Shown here: positions 7,927 to 15,665 of the stretch, piece by piece
Numbering within the stretch: position 1 is the stretch's first letter
Layout: each line of letters begins with the position of its first letter
From: JB111 sp052093225
Lineage (GTDB): Bacteria; Actinomycetota; Actinomycetes; Actinomycetales; Actinomycetaceae
Length of the DNA: 41,000 bases
Direction: 5' to 3'
Assembly: GCA_052093225.1 (NCBI GenBank)
Contig: JBQDDG010000031.1
Coordinates: 1 to 41,000 of the forward strand
Notes under the pieces: generated by a model
What the model saw: only the letters and a program-made list of their open reading frames with translations
What the model was told of the DNA's origin: nothing
The model's database searches: none
Translations under genes and position numbers: made by a program

Positions 7927-9534
7927 TCACTGCTCCAGCCATGTGTCGTAGAGGTCGAGGCGCGTCGAGGCCTCGAGGGTGATGTCCTGGACGTCGGAGC
8001 TGAACGCGAACACCTGGAACTGCTCCACGAGGGGGATGTCGTAGGCCTCGTCGACGATCGTCTCCTGGGCCTGTGCCGCCGACGCGTGCCGGTCCTCGGT
8101 CTCCAGGGTCACCGACATCTCGGCGAGCACGTCGTCGAGCGGGTTCGCCTCCAGACGCGGCACGTTCGTGTACTCGGTGGAGAAGATCGCCTTGAGGACG
8201 TCCGGGTCGGCGCGGGTGAGGTTGTAGCCGGCCAGGTCGTAGTCGCCGCTGCCCTGGACCTCGACGTACTGGGCGGCGTCCAGCTCGCGGATCTGCAGGT
8301 CGATCCCGACGGCGGCGAGCTGCTGCTGGACGAGGGTCGCCTCCGCGCCACCGCCGATGAGGGTGAGCGTGAGCGGCTCGCCGTCCTGGACGCGCACGCC
8401 GTCCGGCCCCTCCTCCCAGCCCGCGCCCTCGAGGAGCTCGATCGCGGCCTCCTGATCGAAGGCGAGCCGGTCCGACAGGTCGGTGTAGCCCGGCGTCGTC
8501 GAGGCGAGCACGGACGTGGCCGGCGAGTACCGATCGTTGTAGAGGGTGTCAACGATCTCCTGGCGGTTGATCGCGAGCTGGAGGGCGTCGCGGACGTCCG
8601 GGTCGGACATCGCGGGCCGCTGCACGTTCGGCACGAAGCTGGTGACGACGCCGGGGTTGGCCTGCGTGAGCAGCGCGAACCCGTCGGTGTCGAAGAGGTC
8701 CTGGTCCACCGGCTGGACGTCCTGGATGCCCTGGACCTGACCGGACTGCAGGGCGCCCGTGCGCACCGAGGGCTCGGTGATGATCTGGAAGACGACCTCG
8801 TCGAGGTAGGCCTCGCCCTCGTGCCCGGCGAGCGAGCTCGGCCAGTCGTAGCCGTCGCGCCGGCCGAGGGTGATCGACTCGTCCTGGGAGTAGTCGTCGA
8901 GCACGAACGGACCGGACCCGACGAGGTCGCCGGCGCAGCGCTCCTCCGGCGTCAGCTCGAGGGTGGCGGGGGAGAGGAGCCCGAGCGTGATCGTCGCCGT
9001 CGCCTGTAGGAACTGGGCGTTGGGCTCGTCGAACGAGAACTCGATCGTCTGCGGGTCGATGACCTCGATGTCCTGCAGCCCGTCGAGGTAGGTGGAACCG
9101 AGCAGCGAGCGCGCACCGAGGTCGACGACGTTCTGGTAGTTCGCGGCCACCGCCTCGGCGTCGACGGGTTCGCCGTCGGAGAAGGTCGCGCCCTCGACGA
9201 GCGTGAAGGAGAAGGTGGCGCCGTCGTCGGCGACCTCCCAGTCGCTCGCGAGCCAGGGCTCGATATCCCCGGTCTCGGGGTCCTGCACGGTGAGCGAGTC
9301 GGTGATCTGCCGGCCGACCGTCATGGTGATCCCCTGCGCGAGCTGCTGCGGGTCGAGGCAGCCGGGGGACTGCGAGGCGGCGAACGTGAAGGTCCCGCCG
9401 GCCTGGGGGTCACCGGCGGCGCCGCCCGAGCCGCTCTCGTCGGAGGCGTCGCTCGTCCCGCAGGCAGCGAGTCCGACGAGCAGGGCGAGACCGCCCGCGA
9501 TCTTGACCGGTGTGGCACGACTGCTGCTGCGCAA
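7927..9534 (-). CDS. ABC transporter substrate-binding lipoprotein (family 5, peptide/nickel type)
   Basis: A 535-residue extracellular binding protein anchored by a lipid. I chose TTG 9534 because GGAG lies six bases upstream and it gives a short basic N-region (RSSSRATPVK), a hydrophobic core and the lipobox GLAAC with Cys25. A longer open frame upstream has no signal peptide logic. A Ser/Gly/Asp-rich spacer follows the Cys. The mature protein carries family marks: a stretch near residue 70-90 (ITDSLTVQDPETGDIEPWLASDWEV) and a later ATFSDGEPVDAEAV. It is the first gene of the operon with the SnoaL-like protein, two permeases and the fused ATPase. Its substrate could be a peptide, nickel chelate or other small compound. 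Confidence 0.93.
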   Translation of the reverse strand: MRSSSRATPVKIAGGLALLVGLAACGTSDASDESGSGGAAGDPQAGGTFTFAASQSPGCLDPQQLAQGITMTVGRQITDSLTVQDPETGDIEPWLASDWEVADDGATFSFTLVEGATFSDGEPVDAEAVAANYQNVVDLGARSLLGSTYLDGLQDIEVIDPQTIEFSFDEPNAQFLQATATITLGLLSPATLELTPEERCAGDLVGSGPFVLDDYSQDESITLGRRDGYDWPSSLAGHEGEAYLDEVVFQIITEPSVRTGALQSGQVQGIQDVQPVDQDLFDTDGFALLTQANPGVVTSFVPNVQRPAMSDPDVRDALQLAINRQEIVDTLYNDRYSPATSVLASTTPGYTDLSDRLAFDQEAAIELLEGAGWEEGPDGVRVQDGEPLTLTLIGGGAEATLVQQQLAAVGIDLQIRELDAAQYVEVQGSGDYDLAGYNLTRADPDVLKAIFSTEYTNVPRLEANPLDDVLAEMSVTLETEDRHASAAQAQETIVDEAYDIPLVEQFQVFAFSSDVQDITLEASTRLDLYDTWLEQ

Positions 9535-9733
9535 GGGGAGCTCCGTTGATCCGAGGGGGAGAAGGGGGACGTACTGCTCGTCACCGTACGCACACGAGGT
9601 TGAACATTCATCGAGTGGGGCGACGTGCCCACGTGCTGAGACGGGATGCACTTGCGCGTCGTCGACCCACCGGCCACGAGCCGTGCGAGCAAACGGGCCC
9701 TGGCCGTACCTCCCTGTCGCTGGGTGCCCGGCG

Positions 9734-9739
9734 TACGGT
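9734..9739 (+). promoter_or_regulatory. Candidate -10 element of the XRE regulator gene (leaderless layout)
   Basis: TACGGT lies exactly six bases before the ATG at 9746, and no Shine-Dalgarno is present. This spacing puts the transcription start at or next to the A of the start codon. The 211-base gap to the divergent binding-protein gene also contains the GGAG and TTG start of that gene on the minus strand; otherwise I see only short GT/AC-rich words and no clear operator. Confidence 0.45.
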
Positions 9740-9745
9740 CGATCC

Positions 9746-10636
9746 ATGGGAGACACTCGTCGCGAGGTGCGTGAGTTCCTCAGCTCGCGCAGGGCGCGGA
9801 TCACACCGGACCAGGCGGGCCTGCCCGCGTACGGCGGGAACCGTCGGGTCGCCGGCCTTCGCCGCGAGGAGGTGGCCATGCTCGCCGGGATCTCGGTGGA
9901 CTACTACGTGCGGCTCGAACGGGGCAACCTGGCCGGGGCGTCGGAGAGCGTCCTCGAGTCGCTGGCCCGGACGCTGGAGCTCGACGACGCCGAGCGTGAG
10001 CACCTCTTCGACCTCGCCCGTGCCGCGGGACCGGGCCGTCCGCGACGGAAGAAACCGGCCGGCGCCCTCCGGCCGGCCGTGCAGCAGGTGCTCGACGCGA
10101 TCGAGTCCCCCGCGTGGGTACGGAACGGCCGCTTCGACGTCCTCGCGATGAATCGCATGGGACGGGCCCTCTATGCGCCGCTGCTCGAGGGCAGCCGGGG
10201 ACCGCTGAACACCGCACGCGCCGCGTTTCTGGACCCGAGGGCGCGGGAGTTCTTCCGCGACCACGACCGGGTCGTCAGCGACTCCGCGGCGATGCTGCGG
10301 ATGGAGGCCGGCCGCACGCCGCACGACCCCGACCTCATCCAGCTCATCGGGGAGCTCTCCACGAGCAGCGAGCTGTTCCGGGAGCGGTGGGCGTCCCAGG
10401 ACGTCATCTACCACCGGCACGGCAGCAAGCGTCTGCACCACCCCGTCGTCGGCGATCTCGACCTCGACTACGAGGCGATGGAGCTGCCCAGCGATCCAGG
10501 GTTCCGGCTCAACGTCTACACGGCCCCGGCCGGCAGCCCCTCGGCCGACGCGCTGATGCTGCTCGCGTCATGGGCCGCGAGCGACGAGCTCCAGCCGTCG
10601 TCGACGGCGTCGGACGGGTCGGCCGGGTCGCTCTAG
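9746..10636 (+). CDS. XRE-family transcriptional regulator with MmyB-type ligand-binding domain
   Basis: A 296-residue DNA-binding regulator. The N-terminal HTH covers roughly residues 5-85, with the typical sequence RRVAGLRREEVAMLAGISVD and YYVRLERG for the recognition part. The C-terminal part, about residues 105-280, begins RPAVQQVLDAIESPAWVRNGRFDVLAMN, with RWASQDVIYHRHGSKRLHHP later; this is the PAS-like MmyB/MLTR ligand-binding region common in actinobacteria. The tail is Ser/Ala-rich. The gene is divergent from the peptide importer operon and convergent with an aldo/keto reductase, so it may control either of them, but no operator is visible. The start has no ribosome binding site (see the -10 at 9734). 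Confidence 0.92.
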   Translation: MGDTRREVREFLSSRRARITPDQAGLPAYGGNRRVAGLRREEVAMLAGISVDYYVRLERGNLAGASESVLESLARTLELDDAEREHLFDLARAAGPGRPRRKKPAGALRPAVQQVLDAIESPAWVRNGRFDVLAMNRMGRALYAPLLEGSRGPLNTARAAFLDPRAREFFRDHDRVVSDSAAMLRMEAGRTPHDPDLIQLIGELSTSSELFRERWASQDVIYHRHGSKRLHHPVVGDLDLDYEAMELPSDPGFRLNVYTAPAGSPSADALMLLASWAASDELQPSSTASDGSAGSL

Positions 10637-10646
10637 CGACGCCCGG

Positions 10647-10674
10647 CCGGCCCGTCGGCACCGCCGAGGGCCGG
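10647..10674. terminator. Hairpin between convergent regulator and aldo/keto reductase
   Basis: CCGGCCC and GGGCCGG arms enclose TCGGC/GCCGA, giving about 12 pairs with one bulged G and a three-base loop. It fills most of the 50-base gap between two convergent stop codons, with no T tract. Probably a two-way terminator. Confidence 0.5.
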
Positions 10675-10686
10675 TGGCAGAGGTCG

Positions 10687-11706
10687 TCATGCCCGACGGC
10701 GTTGGGCGGGCTGGAGCTCGTGGGCGCCGTAGCTGTTGTCGTCCGGGTTGAGCGTCACGCCGGGCGCGACGATCTCGTCGATGCGGTCGAGCACGTCGGC
10801 AGGCAGCGAGATCTCGGCCGCCGGCAGGTAGGACTCGAGCTGTTCCATCGTGCGGGGACCGACGATGGCGCTCGTGATGCCGGGGTGGTCGAGGACGAAC
10901 GCGATCGCCATCTCGATGAGGGACAGGCCGGCGTCCTGCGCGAGCAGAGCGAGGTCCTCGACGACGTCGAGCTTGCGCCGGTTCGCGGGGGAGGACATGT
11001 CGAAGCGCGCGCTGGGCCGCGCCGTCGAGGCCGGTGAGGGCGCCTCGCCCTTGCGTCGGCGCCCGGAGAGCCAGCCGCCGGCCAGCGGGCTGTAGGAGAG
11101 AGTGCCCATGCCGTGCCGCCGAGCGGTGGGCAGCACGTCCTCCTCGATGCCGCGCACGAGCAAGGAGTACGGGGGCTGCTCGGTGACGAAGCGCTCCAGG
11201 CCGCGCTCGCGCGAGGCCCACTGGGCCTCGACGATCTGCGAGCCGGAGTAGAACGAGGAGCCGATGTAGCGGACCTTGCCCTGGCGCACGAGATCCGTGA
11301 GCGCGCCGAGCGTCTCCTCGACGTCGGTGTCCGGATCGGGGCGGTGCACCTGGTAGAGATCGATGTGGTCGGTGCCCAGCCGGCGCAGCGAGTCCTCGAC
11401 GGCACGCATAATCCACAGCCGGGACCCGCCGCGCTCGTTCGGCGCCTCGCTCATCGGGATGAAGAGCTTCGTCGCGAGGAAGACCTCGTCGCGACGCGCG
11501 GCCACGGCCTGGCCCACGATCTCCTCCGAGACGCCGCCCGAGTAGATGTCGGCGGTGTCGATGAAGTTGATCCCGGCGTCGATCGCACGGTGGATGATGC
11601 GCGTGGCGTCGGCTCGGTCGTCGTTGCCCCATGGGCCGAGCATCATGGCTCCGAGACACAGCGGCGAGACCCGTACCCCGGTACGTCCCAGCAGTCGGTG
11701 CTCCAT
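10687..11706 (-). CDS. Aldo/keto reductase (339 aa)
   Basis: A soluble NADPH-dependent oxidoreductase with the TIM-barrel AKR fold. Catalytic tetrad residues are visible in their contexts: Asp and Tyr in NFIDTADIYSGG, Lys in VFLATKLFIP, and His in DLYQVHRPDPDTD. The N-terminus MEHRLLGRTGVRVSPLCLGAM and the late cofactor region TSAIVGPRTMEQL are standard for the broad family close to YajO/YghZ-type enzymes. ATG 11706 has GGAGGA eight bases upstream. It is divergent from a second aldo/keto reductase at 11869, with 162 bases between. The substrate is unknown; a role in detoxifying carbonyls is possible but only an inference. Confidence 0.93.
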   Translation of the reverse strand: MEHRLLGRTGVRVSPLCLGAMMLGPWGNDDRADATRIIHRAIDAGINFIDTADIYSGGVSEEIVGQAVAARRDEVFLATKLFIPMSEAPNERGGSRLWIMRAVEDSLRRLGTDHIDLYQVHRPDPDTDVEETLGALTDLVRQGKVRYIGSSFYSGSQIVEAQWASRERGLERFVTEQPPYSLLVRGIEEDVLPTARRHGMGTLSYSPLAGGWLSGRRRKGEAPSPASTARPSARFDMSSPANRRKLDVVEDLALLAQDAGLSLIEMAIAFVLDHPGITSAIVGPRTMEQLESYLPAAEISLPADVLDRIDEIVAPGVTLNPDDNSYGAHELQPAQRRRA

Positions 11707-11868
11707 GTGGTTCCTCCTTCGGCCTGGCCGGTCGGGGTGATCGGCTCCCGGCTGCTCCAGGCAGCCGTGAGCCAGCCTGGGGGACAGCGGCGCGGCGCGG
11801 AAGCGCCTGGCGACACCGGTAACGACAGTGCCTCCCTCCTCGCGGAGACCCTCCGTAGCGTCGACACC

Positions 11869-12726
11869 ATGACCCACGCAGACCTCACCCTCAACAACGG
11901 CGTCGTCATCCCCGCGGTGGGGTTCGGCGTCTTCCAGGCCCCGCCCGAGGAGACGACGACCGCGGTCGCCGAGGCCCTGCGCGTCGGCTACCGGCACGTC
12001 GACACCGCCGCCGCGTACGGCAACGAGCGCGGCGTCGGCGAGGCGATCGCCGCTTCGGGGAGCCCACGCGAGGAGCTCTTCGTCGAGACGAAGGTCTGGA
12101 TCACCGACTACGGCTACGACGAGACCATCGCCGCCGTCGAGCGTGCCCGGGGCTACCTCGGCGTCGACACGATCGACCTCGTGCTGCTCCACCAGCCGCT
12201 CACGACCGAGTTCGAGCGCACGATCCAGGCCTACAAGGCGCTCGAGAAGATCTACGCCGACGGCGCCGTGCGCGCGATCGGCGTCAGCAACTTCATGGTC
12301 GACGACCTCACGACGCTCCTCGACCGGACCGACGTCGTGCCCGCCGTCAACCAGATCGAGCTGCACCCCTACTTCCAGCAGCGCGAGCTGGTCGCCCTCG
12401 GCCGCGAGCACGGCGTGGCGCCGCAGGCGTGGTCGCCCATCGGCGGTGTCGTGGACTACGAGGGCGGATCGGGCAGCCCGCTGCACGACCCGACGATTGC
12501 CGAGATCGCCGCGGCCCACGGCAGGACCCCGGCCCAGGTGATGCTCCGCTGGCACATCCAGAAGGGCGTGCAGGTCATCCCCAAGTCGGTCCGCCCCGAG
12601 CGGATCGCCGAGAACTTCGACGTGTTCGGCTTCGAGCTGACGAGCGACGAGCTCGCGGCCGTCGACGCTCTGGAGACCGGCGTGCGTTCCGGCCCGGTCC
12701 CCGCCTCGATCACGCTCCAGCGCTGA
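11869..12726 (+). CDS. Aldo/keto reductase, 2,5-diketo-gluconate reductase type
   Basis: A 285-residue AKR of the shorter AKR5-like class. The tetrad contexts are HVDTAAAYGNERGVGEAI (Asp, Tyr), FVETKVWI (Lys) and LVLLHQPL (His). NQIELHPYF and the C-terminal VIPKSVRPERIAENFDVF (cofactor site) are class signatures. Members reduce 2,5-diketo-D-gluconate, methylglyoxal and other aldehydes; the natural substrate here is not known. The ATG at 11869 has no Shine-Dalgarno, and TAGCGT ends seven bases before it, suggesting a leaderless message. The stop codon lies inside the first unit of a 32-bp tandem repeat. Confidence 0.93.
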   Translation: MTHADLTLNNGVVIPAVGFGVFQAPPEETTTAVAEALRVGYRHVDTAAAYGNERGVGEAIAASGSPREELFVETKVWITDYGYDETIAAVERARGYLGVDTIDLVLLHQPLTTEFERTIQAYKALEKIYADGAVRAIGVSNFMVDDLTTLLDRTDVVPAVNQIELHPYFQQRELVALGREHGVAPQAWSPIGGVVDYEGGSGSPLHDPTIAEIAAAHGRTPAQVMLRWHIQKGVQVIPKSVRPERIAENFDVFGFELTSDELAAVDALETGVRSGPVPASITLQR

Positions 12727-12849
12727 GCGGCGCGCGGGTGACAAGGCTCCCGCGCTGACCGGCGAGCGGGTGGCCTCACTGCTGGGCTGACCGGCGAGAG
12801 GGTGGCCTCGCTGCTGGGCTGACCGCCGAGAGGGTGGCGTCTGACCCTA
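12722..12849. repeat. Four-copy 32-bp tandem repeat at the aldo/keto reductase stop codon
   Basis: Units begin at 12722, 12754, 12786 and 12818, each with GCTGA and a GGCGAGxGGGTGG core. Units two and three are nearly identical, one and four diverge. The first unit contains the stop codon of the upstream gene. A related copy in the opposite orientation follows at 12864 onward. Confidence 0.8.
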
Positions 12850-12879
12850 GAGCGGCCGGGAACGGGTCAGACGCCACCC
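12832..12879. terminator. 16-bp perfect inverted repeat downstream of the tandem array
   Basis: GGGTGGCGTCTGACCC at 12832-12847 is matched by its exact complement at 12864-12879 around a 16-base loop. The left arm belongs to the fourth repeat unit, so the hairpin comes from a unit facing an inverted copy. It separates the plus-strand reductase from the minus-strand tRNA and may terminate both. Confidence 0.6.
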
Positions 12880-12937
12880 GCTCGCGCCGGCAAGCGCGCC
12901 CGGAACAGACGACACGGGCGACGACGTGCCTGCGCGG

Positions 12938-13009
12938 TGGGCCCCGTGGGATTCGAACCCACAACCAACGGATTAAAAGTCCGGAGCTCTACCCTTGAGC
13001 TAGAGGCCC
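12938..13009 (-). tRNA. tRNA-Lys (anticodon TTT)
   Basis: Read on the minus strand the 72 bases fold into a full cloverleaf. The acceptor arms are GGGCCTC / GGGGCCC (one T-G pair), the D stem GCTC/GAGC, the anticodon loop CTTTTAA with anticodon TTT, and the T arm GTGGG-TTCGAAT-CCCAC. The outer anticodon-stem pair is a C-T mismatch. The discriminator base is A and CCA is not encoded (the next bases are CCG). TACCCT about 45 bases upstream could be its -10. Lysine is usually read by a CTT tRNA in such GC-rich genomes, and this is the partner for AAA codons. Confidence 0.95.
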
Positions 13010-13078
13010 GCGCGGCGCCCGTGAACGGGCGTTCCCTGCGGGTCGTCAGGGTACGTCGGGTGCGGCCCCAGCCGTGAA

Positions 13079-14089
13079 TCACTCGCGCGGATGATGTCCG
13101 GCTCGTGGCGCGCCGGTCGGCCGGGCGCTCCGATACGGGACGAGCCGGGAGACCAGCGCCGTGAGGACCACCATGACGACGAGCTCGACGAGCGTCTGGG
13201 TGACGACGACGAGGGGTGCGAGCTCGAAGCCGGCCGGCAGGGCGAGCGCGAGCGGCAGCACGACGAGTGAGTTCCGGGTGACTCCGCTGAACACGATCGC
13301 CCGCCTGCCCGGCACGTCGAGGCCCGCGATCTGTCCCGCGACCGCGCCAAGGGCGACCATGGCCGCTGCGAACAGGACGTAGACGGGGACGGCGAGCAGC
13401 AGCGAGCCGATCTGCCGTCCGACCCCGCCGATCTGCGAGGCGACGACGACGGCGAGCGTGAGCATGAGCAGGGGGACCATCGCGCCCAGTGCGACCTCGT
13501 GCAGCGCCGCACCCCAGCGCGTGTGCGCGGCTGCGACCTGCGTGAGCCCGGCAGTCACCAATGGTGCGGCGATGAAGAGCAGGAACGCCCGGGCGAACGG
13601 GCCGAGGTCGACGGCCTCGACGACTTCGGGACCGGCGAACATCCACAGGTAGAGCGGCAGCAGCAGCATCTGCGCGAGCATGAGCAACGGCGCGGCTGCG
13701 AGGAGCCGGTCCCTCGCGCCTCCGGCGAGGGCCGTGAACACGATGACGTAGTCCACGCAGGGCGTGAGGAGAACGAACAGCACGCCGACGAGGAGCACGC
13801 GGTCGTGGGCGACGACGCGCGAGAGCGCGAACACGATGCCGGGTACCAGGACGAAGTTGACGGCGAGCACGGTGGCGAGGAATCGCGCGTCGCGGATGGC
13901 GCGGCCCATCCTCCCGAAAGGGACGCCGAGGAACGTCGCGTAGAGCAACAGGCCGAGCACCGGCTCGATCGCGAACTCGGCCGGACGCGCGACCGCCGGC
14001 ACAAGAAGGCCGATCCCGGCCCCGACGACGATCGCTCCGAGGTAGAGGGGCACCTGGTGGCGCTCCATCCACTGCTCGGTCACTCGCAT
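13079..14089 (-). CDS. Arsenic resistance-type permease of the bile acid/sodium symporter (ACR3-like) superfamily
   Basis: A 336-residue membrane protein with about ten helices. The stretch LLTPCVDYVIVFTALAGG contains the Cys-Pro environment that in ACR3 exporters carries the key membrane Cys. GVTRNSLVVLPLALALPAG is the second family mark, matching the broken-helix region of the SBF fold. It is probably an efflux carrier for arsenite or a related oxyanion, but this subfamily is poorly tested. The protein ends in a basic Arg/Pro/His tail. The start ATG 14089 lies 128 bases from the divergent cmtR start, so both may share regulation. No arsenate reductase gene is next to it. Confidence 0.85.
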   Translation of the reverse strand: MRVTEQWMERHQVPLYLGAIVVGAGIGLLVPAVARPAEFAIEPVLGLLLYATFLGVPFGRMGRAIRDARFLATVLAVNFVLVPGIVFALSRVVAHDRVLLVGVLFVLLTPCVDYVIVFTALAGGARDRLLAAAPLLMLAQMLLLPLYLWMFAGPEVVEAVDLGPFARAFLLFIAAPLVTAGLTQVAAAHTRWGAALHEVALGAMVPLLMLTLAVVVASQIGGVGRQIGSLLLAVPVYVLFAAAMVALGAVAGQIAGLDVPGRRAIVFSGVTRNSLVVLPLALALPAGFELAPLVVVTQTLVELVVMVVLTALVSRLVPYRSARPTGAPRAGHHPRE

Positions 14090-14205
14090 CGCTTCATTCT
14101 CCCGGCCCGATCAACCGGCCCGACCACGCGGTTGGCACAGCACGGCCGTTCACCCGGTGGGACCAGCACGGTCGGCCACCCGTTCCAATAGGTCAGTAGA
14201 TGCTG

Positions 14206-14229
14206 TATGGTCAGCGTATGCTGACCATA
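14206..14229. promoter_or_regulatory. Perfect 10-bp palindrome (likely CmtR operator) covering the -10 and start codon of cmtR
   Basis: TATGGTCAGC and GCTGACCATA are exact complements around GTAT. The first six bases, TATGGT, also fit a -10 element six bases before the ATG at 14218, and the ATG lies in the spacer and right arm. A further half-site GGTCAG is at 14191-14196, 18 bases upstream of the one inside the palindrome. Repressor binding would block both polymerase and the start codon region. Confidence 0.75.
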
Positions 14230-14610
14230 GCCTCGCGCGTGGACGTGATGAACCGGCTCGGCCGGGCGATGGCGGACCCGACCCGTTCCCGCATCCTGCT
14301 CTCGCTCCTGCAGGCACCGGGATACCCGGCCCAGCTCGCACGCGAGCTCAACCTGACCCGCACCAACGTCTCCAACCACCTCGCCTGCCTGCGCGGCTGC
14401 GGGATCGTGGTCGCCGAACCCGAGGGGCGCCGGACCCGGTACGCGATCGCCGACCCGCACCTGACCGCTGCGCTGTCCGCGCTTGTCGACGTGACGCTCG
14501 CGGTCGACGACGCCGCGCCCTGCGTGGACCCGGCGTGCGCCGTCCCCGGCTGTTCGCGCAGCGGCTGCGCCGCCCCCGTCGGATCCGACCGGGCCGGGGC
14601 CGCCGAGTGA
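14218..14610 (+). CDS. cmtR: CmtR-type ArsR-family metal-sensing repressor
   Basis: A 130-residue winged-helix repressor that aligns with mycobacterial CmtR, the Cd(II)/Pb(II) sensor, from its first residue. RLGRAMADPTRSRILLSLL is the dimer/start region and LTRTNVSNHLACLRGCGIVV the recognition helix region. Cys57, Cys61 and Cys102 fall at exactly the positions of the CmtR metal ligands. Beyond them come Cys107, Cys112 and Cys117, so the C-terminal tail has four Cys with a strict spacing of five. I chose ATG 14218 over ATG 14200 because it matches CmtR and has a -10 six bases upstream. It is expected to release the palindrome at 14206-14229 on metal binding and to control the next two genes, which overlap it. 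Confidence 0.93.
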   Translation: MLTIASRVDVMNRLGRAMADPTRSRILLSLLQAPGYPAQLARELNLTRTNVSNHLACLRGCGIVVAEPEGRRTRYAIADPHLTAALSALVDVTLAVDDAAPCVDPACAVPGCSRSGCAAPVGSDRAGAAE

Positions 14611-15269
14611 CATCGCCTCCGACCGAGGACCGGCGCGCCCGGCTGCACCGCCGGGTGCGGCTCGTCGTCCTCGTCACGATCTCCTGGAACGTCGTCGAGG
14701 CGATCGTCGCCGTCTCCGTCGGCATCGACGCGTCCTCGGCGGCGCTGATCGGGTTCGGCCTGGACTCGGTGATCGAGGTCGCCTCCGCCGCGGCCGTCGC
14801 GTGGCAGTTCACGCGCAAGGACCCCCGACGGTGGGAGGGTGCGACCGTGCGCGTGATCGCGGTCGCGTTCTTCGCGCTCGCCGCCTACGTCACCGTCGAT
14901 GCGGTCCTCGCGCTCACCGGGTTCCGCGAGGCGGAGCACAGCGCGGTCGGCATCGGCATCGCCGTCGCGAGCCTCGTCGTCATGCCCGCACTGGCGTGGT
15001 TCGAGCACCGCACCGGACGCGAGCTCGGGTCCCGCAGCGTCCAGGCCGACGCGAGGCAGCTCCTGCTGTGCATCTACCTGTCCGGGGCCGTCCTCGTCGG
15101 CCTCGTCCTCCACTCGCTTCTCGGGTGGGCGTGGGCCGACTCCGTCGCTGCCCTCGTCGTCGCCGTACTCGCGACCCGGGAGGGTATCGAGGCCTGGCGC
15201 GGCGACGTGGAGTCTCCTTTCGAGGTCCTGGACGACCTCGAGCACGAGCGGACGGAGTTTTCCGGATGA
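14607..15269 (+). CDS. Small cation diffusion facilitator-type transporter
   Basis: A 220-residue membrane protein with about six hydrophobic segments in the CDF layout. Metal-site Asp residues are likely in IGFGLDSVIEVASA (helix 2) and in WADSVAALVVAVLA (helix 5). There is almost no C-terminal cytoplasmic domain; the protein ends shortly after the sixth helix with an acidic tail, and is shorter than the usual 290-300 residues. The start GTG 14607 overlaps the cmtR stop (GTGA). It presumably exports the metal sensed by the repressor in exchange for protons. Cd, Pb or Zn are guesses from the regulator. Confidence 0.88.
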   Translation: MTSPPTEDRRARLHRRVRLVVLVTISWNVVEAIVAVSVGIDASSAALIGFGLDSVIEVASAAAVAWQFTRKDPRRWEGATVRVIAVAFFALAAYVTVDAVLALTGFREAEHSAVGIGIAVASLVVMPALAWFEHRTGRELGSRSVQADARQLLLCIYLSGAVLVGLVLHSLLGWAWADSVAALVVAVLATREGIEAWRGDVESPFEVLDDLEHERTEFSG

Positions 15270-15574
15270 CACATGTCGGCCCTCTGAACGCGCTGCCGAT
15301 CGCCTGCGCCCTCACGCCTGAGGCCGGCCGGGCCCAGGTCGAGCGGTGGCGGGCGTTCGACGACGACCACGCCCTCGACGTCGAACGGACCGATACCCGG
15401 CTCGTCGTTCACTACGCGAGGACGGATGACGCCGTCACCCGGTTGCGCGAGCTGGTCGCGACCGAGAGCTCGTGCTGTGCCTTCGTGGACTGGCAGGTCG
15501 AGGAGGACGAGAATGCGCTGCGCCTCGTGGTGACCGGGAGCACGGAGCAGCTCGCCGCGCTGGACATCGGGTAG
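15266..15574 (+). CDS. Small Cys-pair protein of a metal-resistance operon (unknown function)
   Basis: A 102-residue soluble protein with no named domain that I can give. It has a Cys in IACALT near residue 14, and ESSCCAFVDW near residue 70. The layout, a predicted alpha/beta protein with a CC pair and acidic residues, resembles small proteins I know from other actinobacterial metal operons. The start ATG 15266 overlaps the CDF stop (ATGA), so it is co-translated with the transporter. It could bind or deliver metal ions. That is an inference from context and the Cys pair. Confidence 0.8.
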   Translation: MTHVGPLNALPIACALTPEAGRAQVERWRAFDDDHALDVERTDTRLVVHYARTDDAVTRLRELVATESSCCAFVDWQVEEDENALRLVVTGSTEQLAALDIG

Positions 15575-15665
15575 GTGCCACGTCGGGTCTCGCCCACCGG
15601 CACCCGCGCCCGGCGATCACTCGTCGGGCGGGCCGTGGTGAGCGGCGCGCGTGAGGGACCCGGCG

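Noticed and set aside
9535..9879. Longer N-terminus for the peptide-binding lipoprotein
   Set aside because: The extra residues have no signal peptide; TTG 9534 has a well placed GGAG and gives a proper lipoprotein signal.
12722..12849. CRISPR array suggested by the 32-bp tandem units
   Set aside because: Units are directly tandem with no unique spacers and no cas genes.
12938..13009. Genomic island attachment site at tRNA-Lys
   Set aside because: I found no integrase gene and no duplicated tRNA 3' end in the window.
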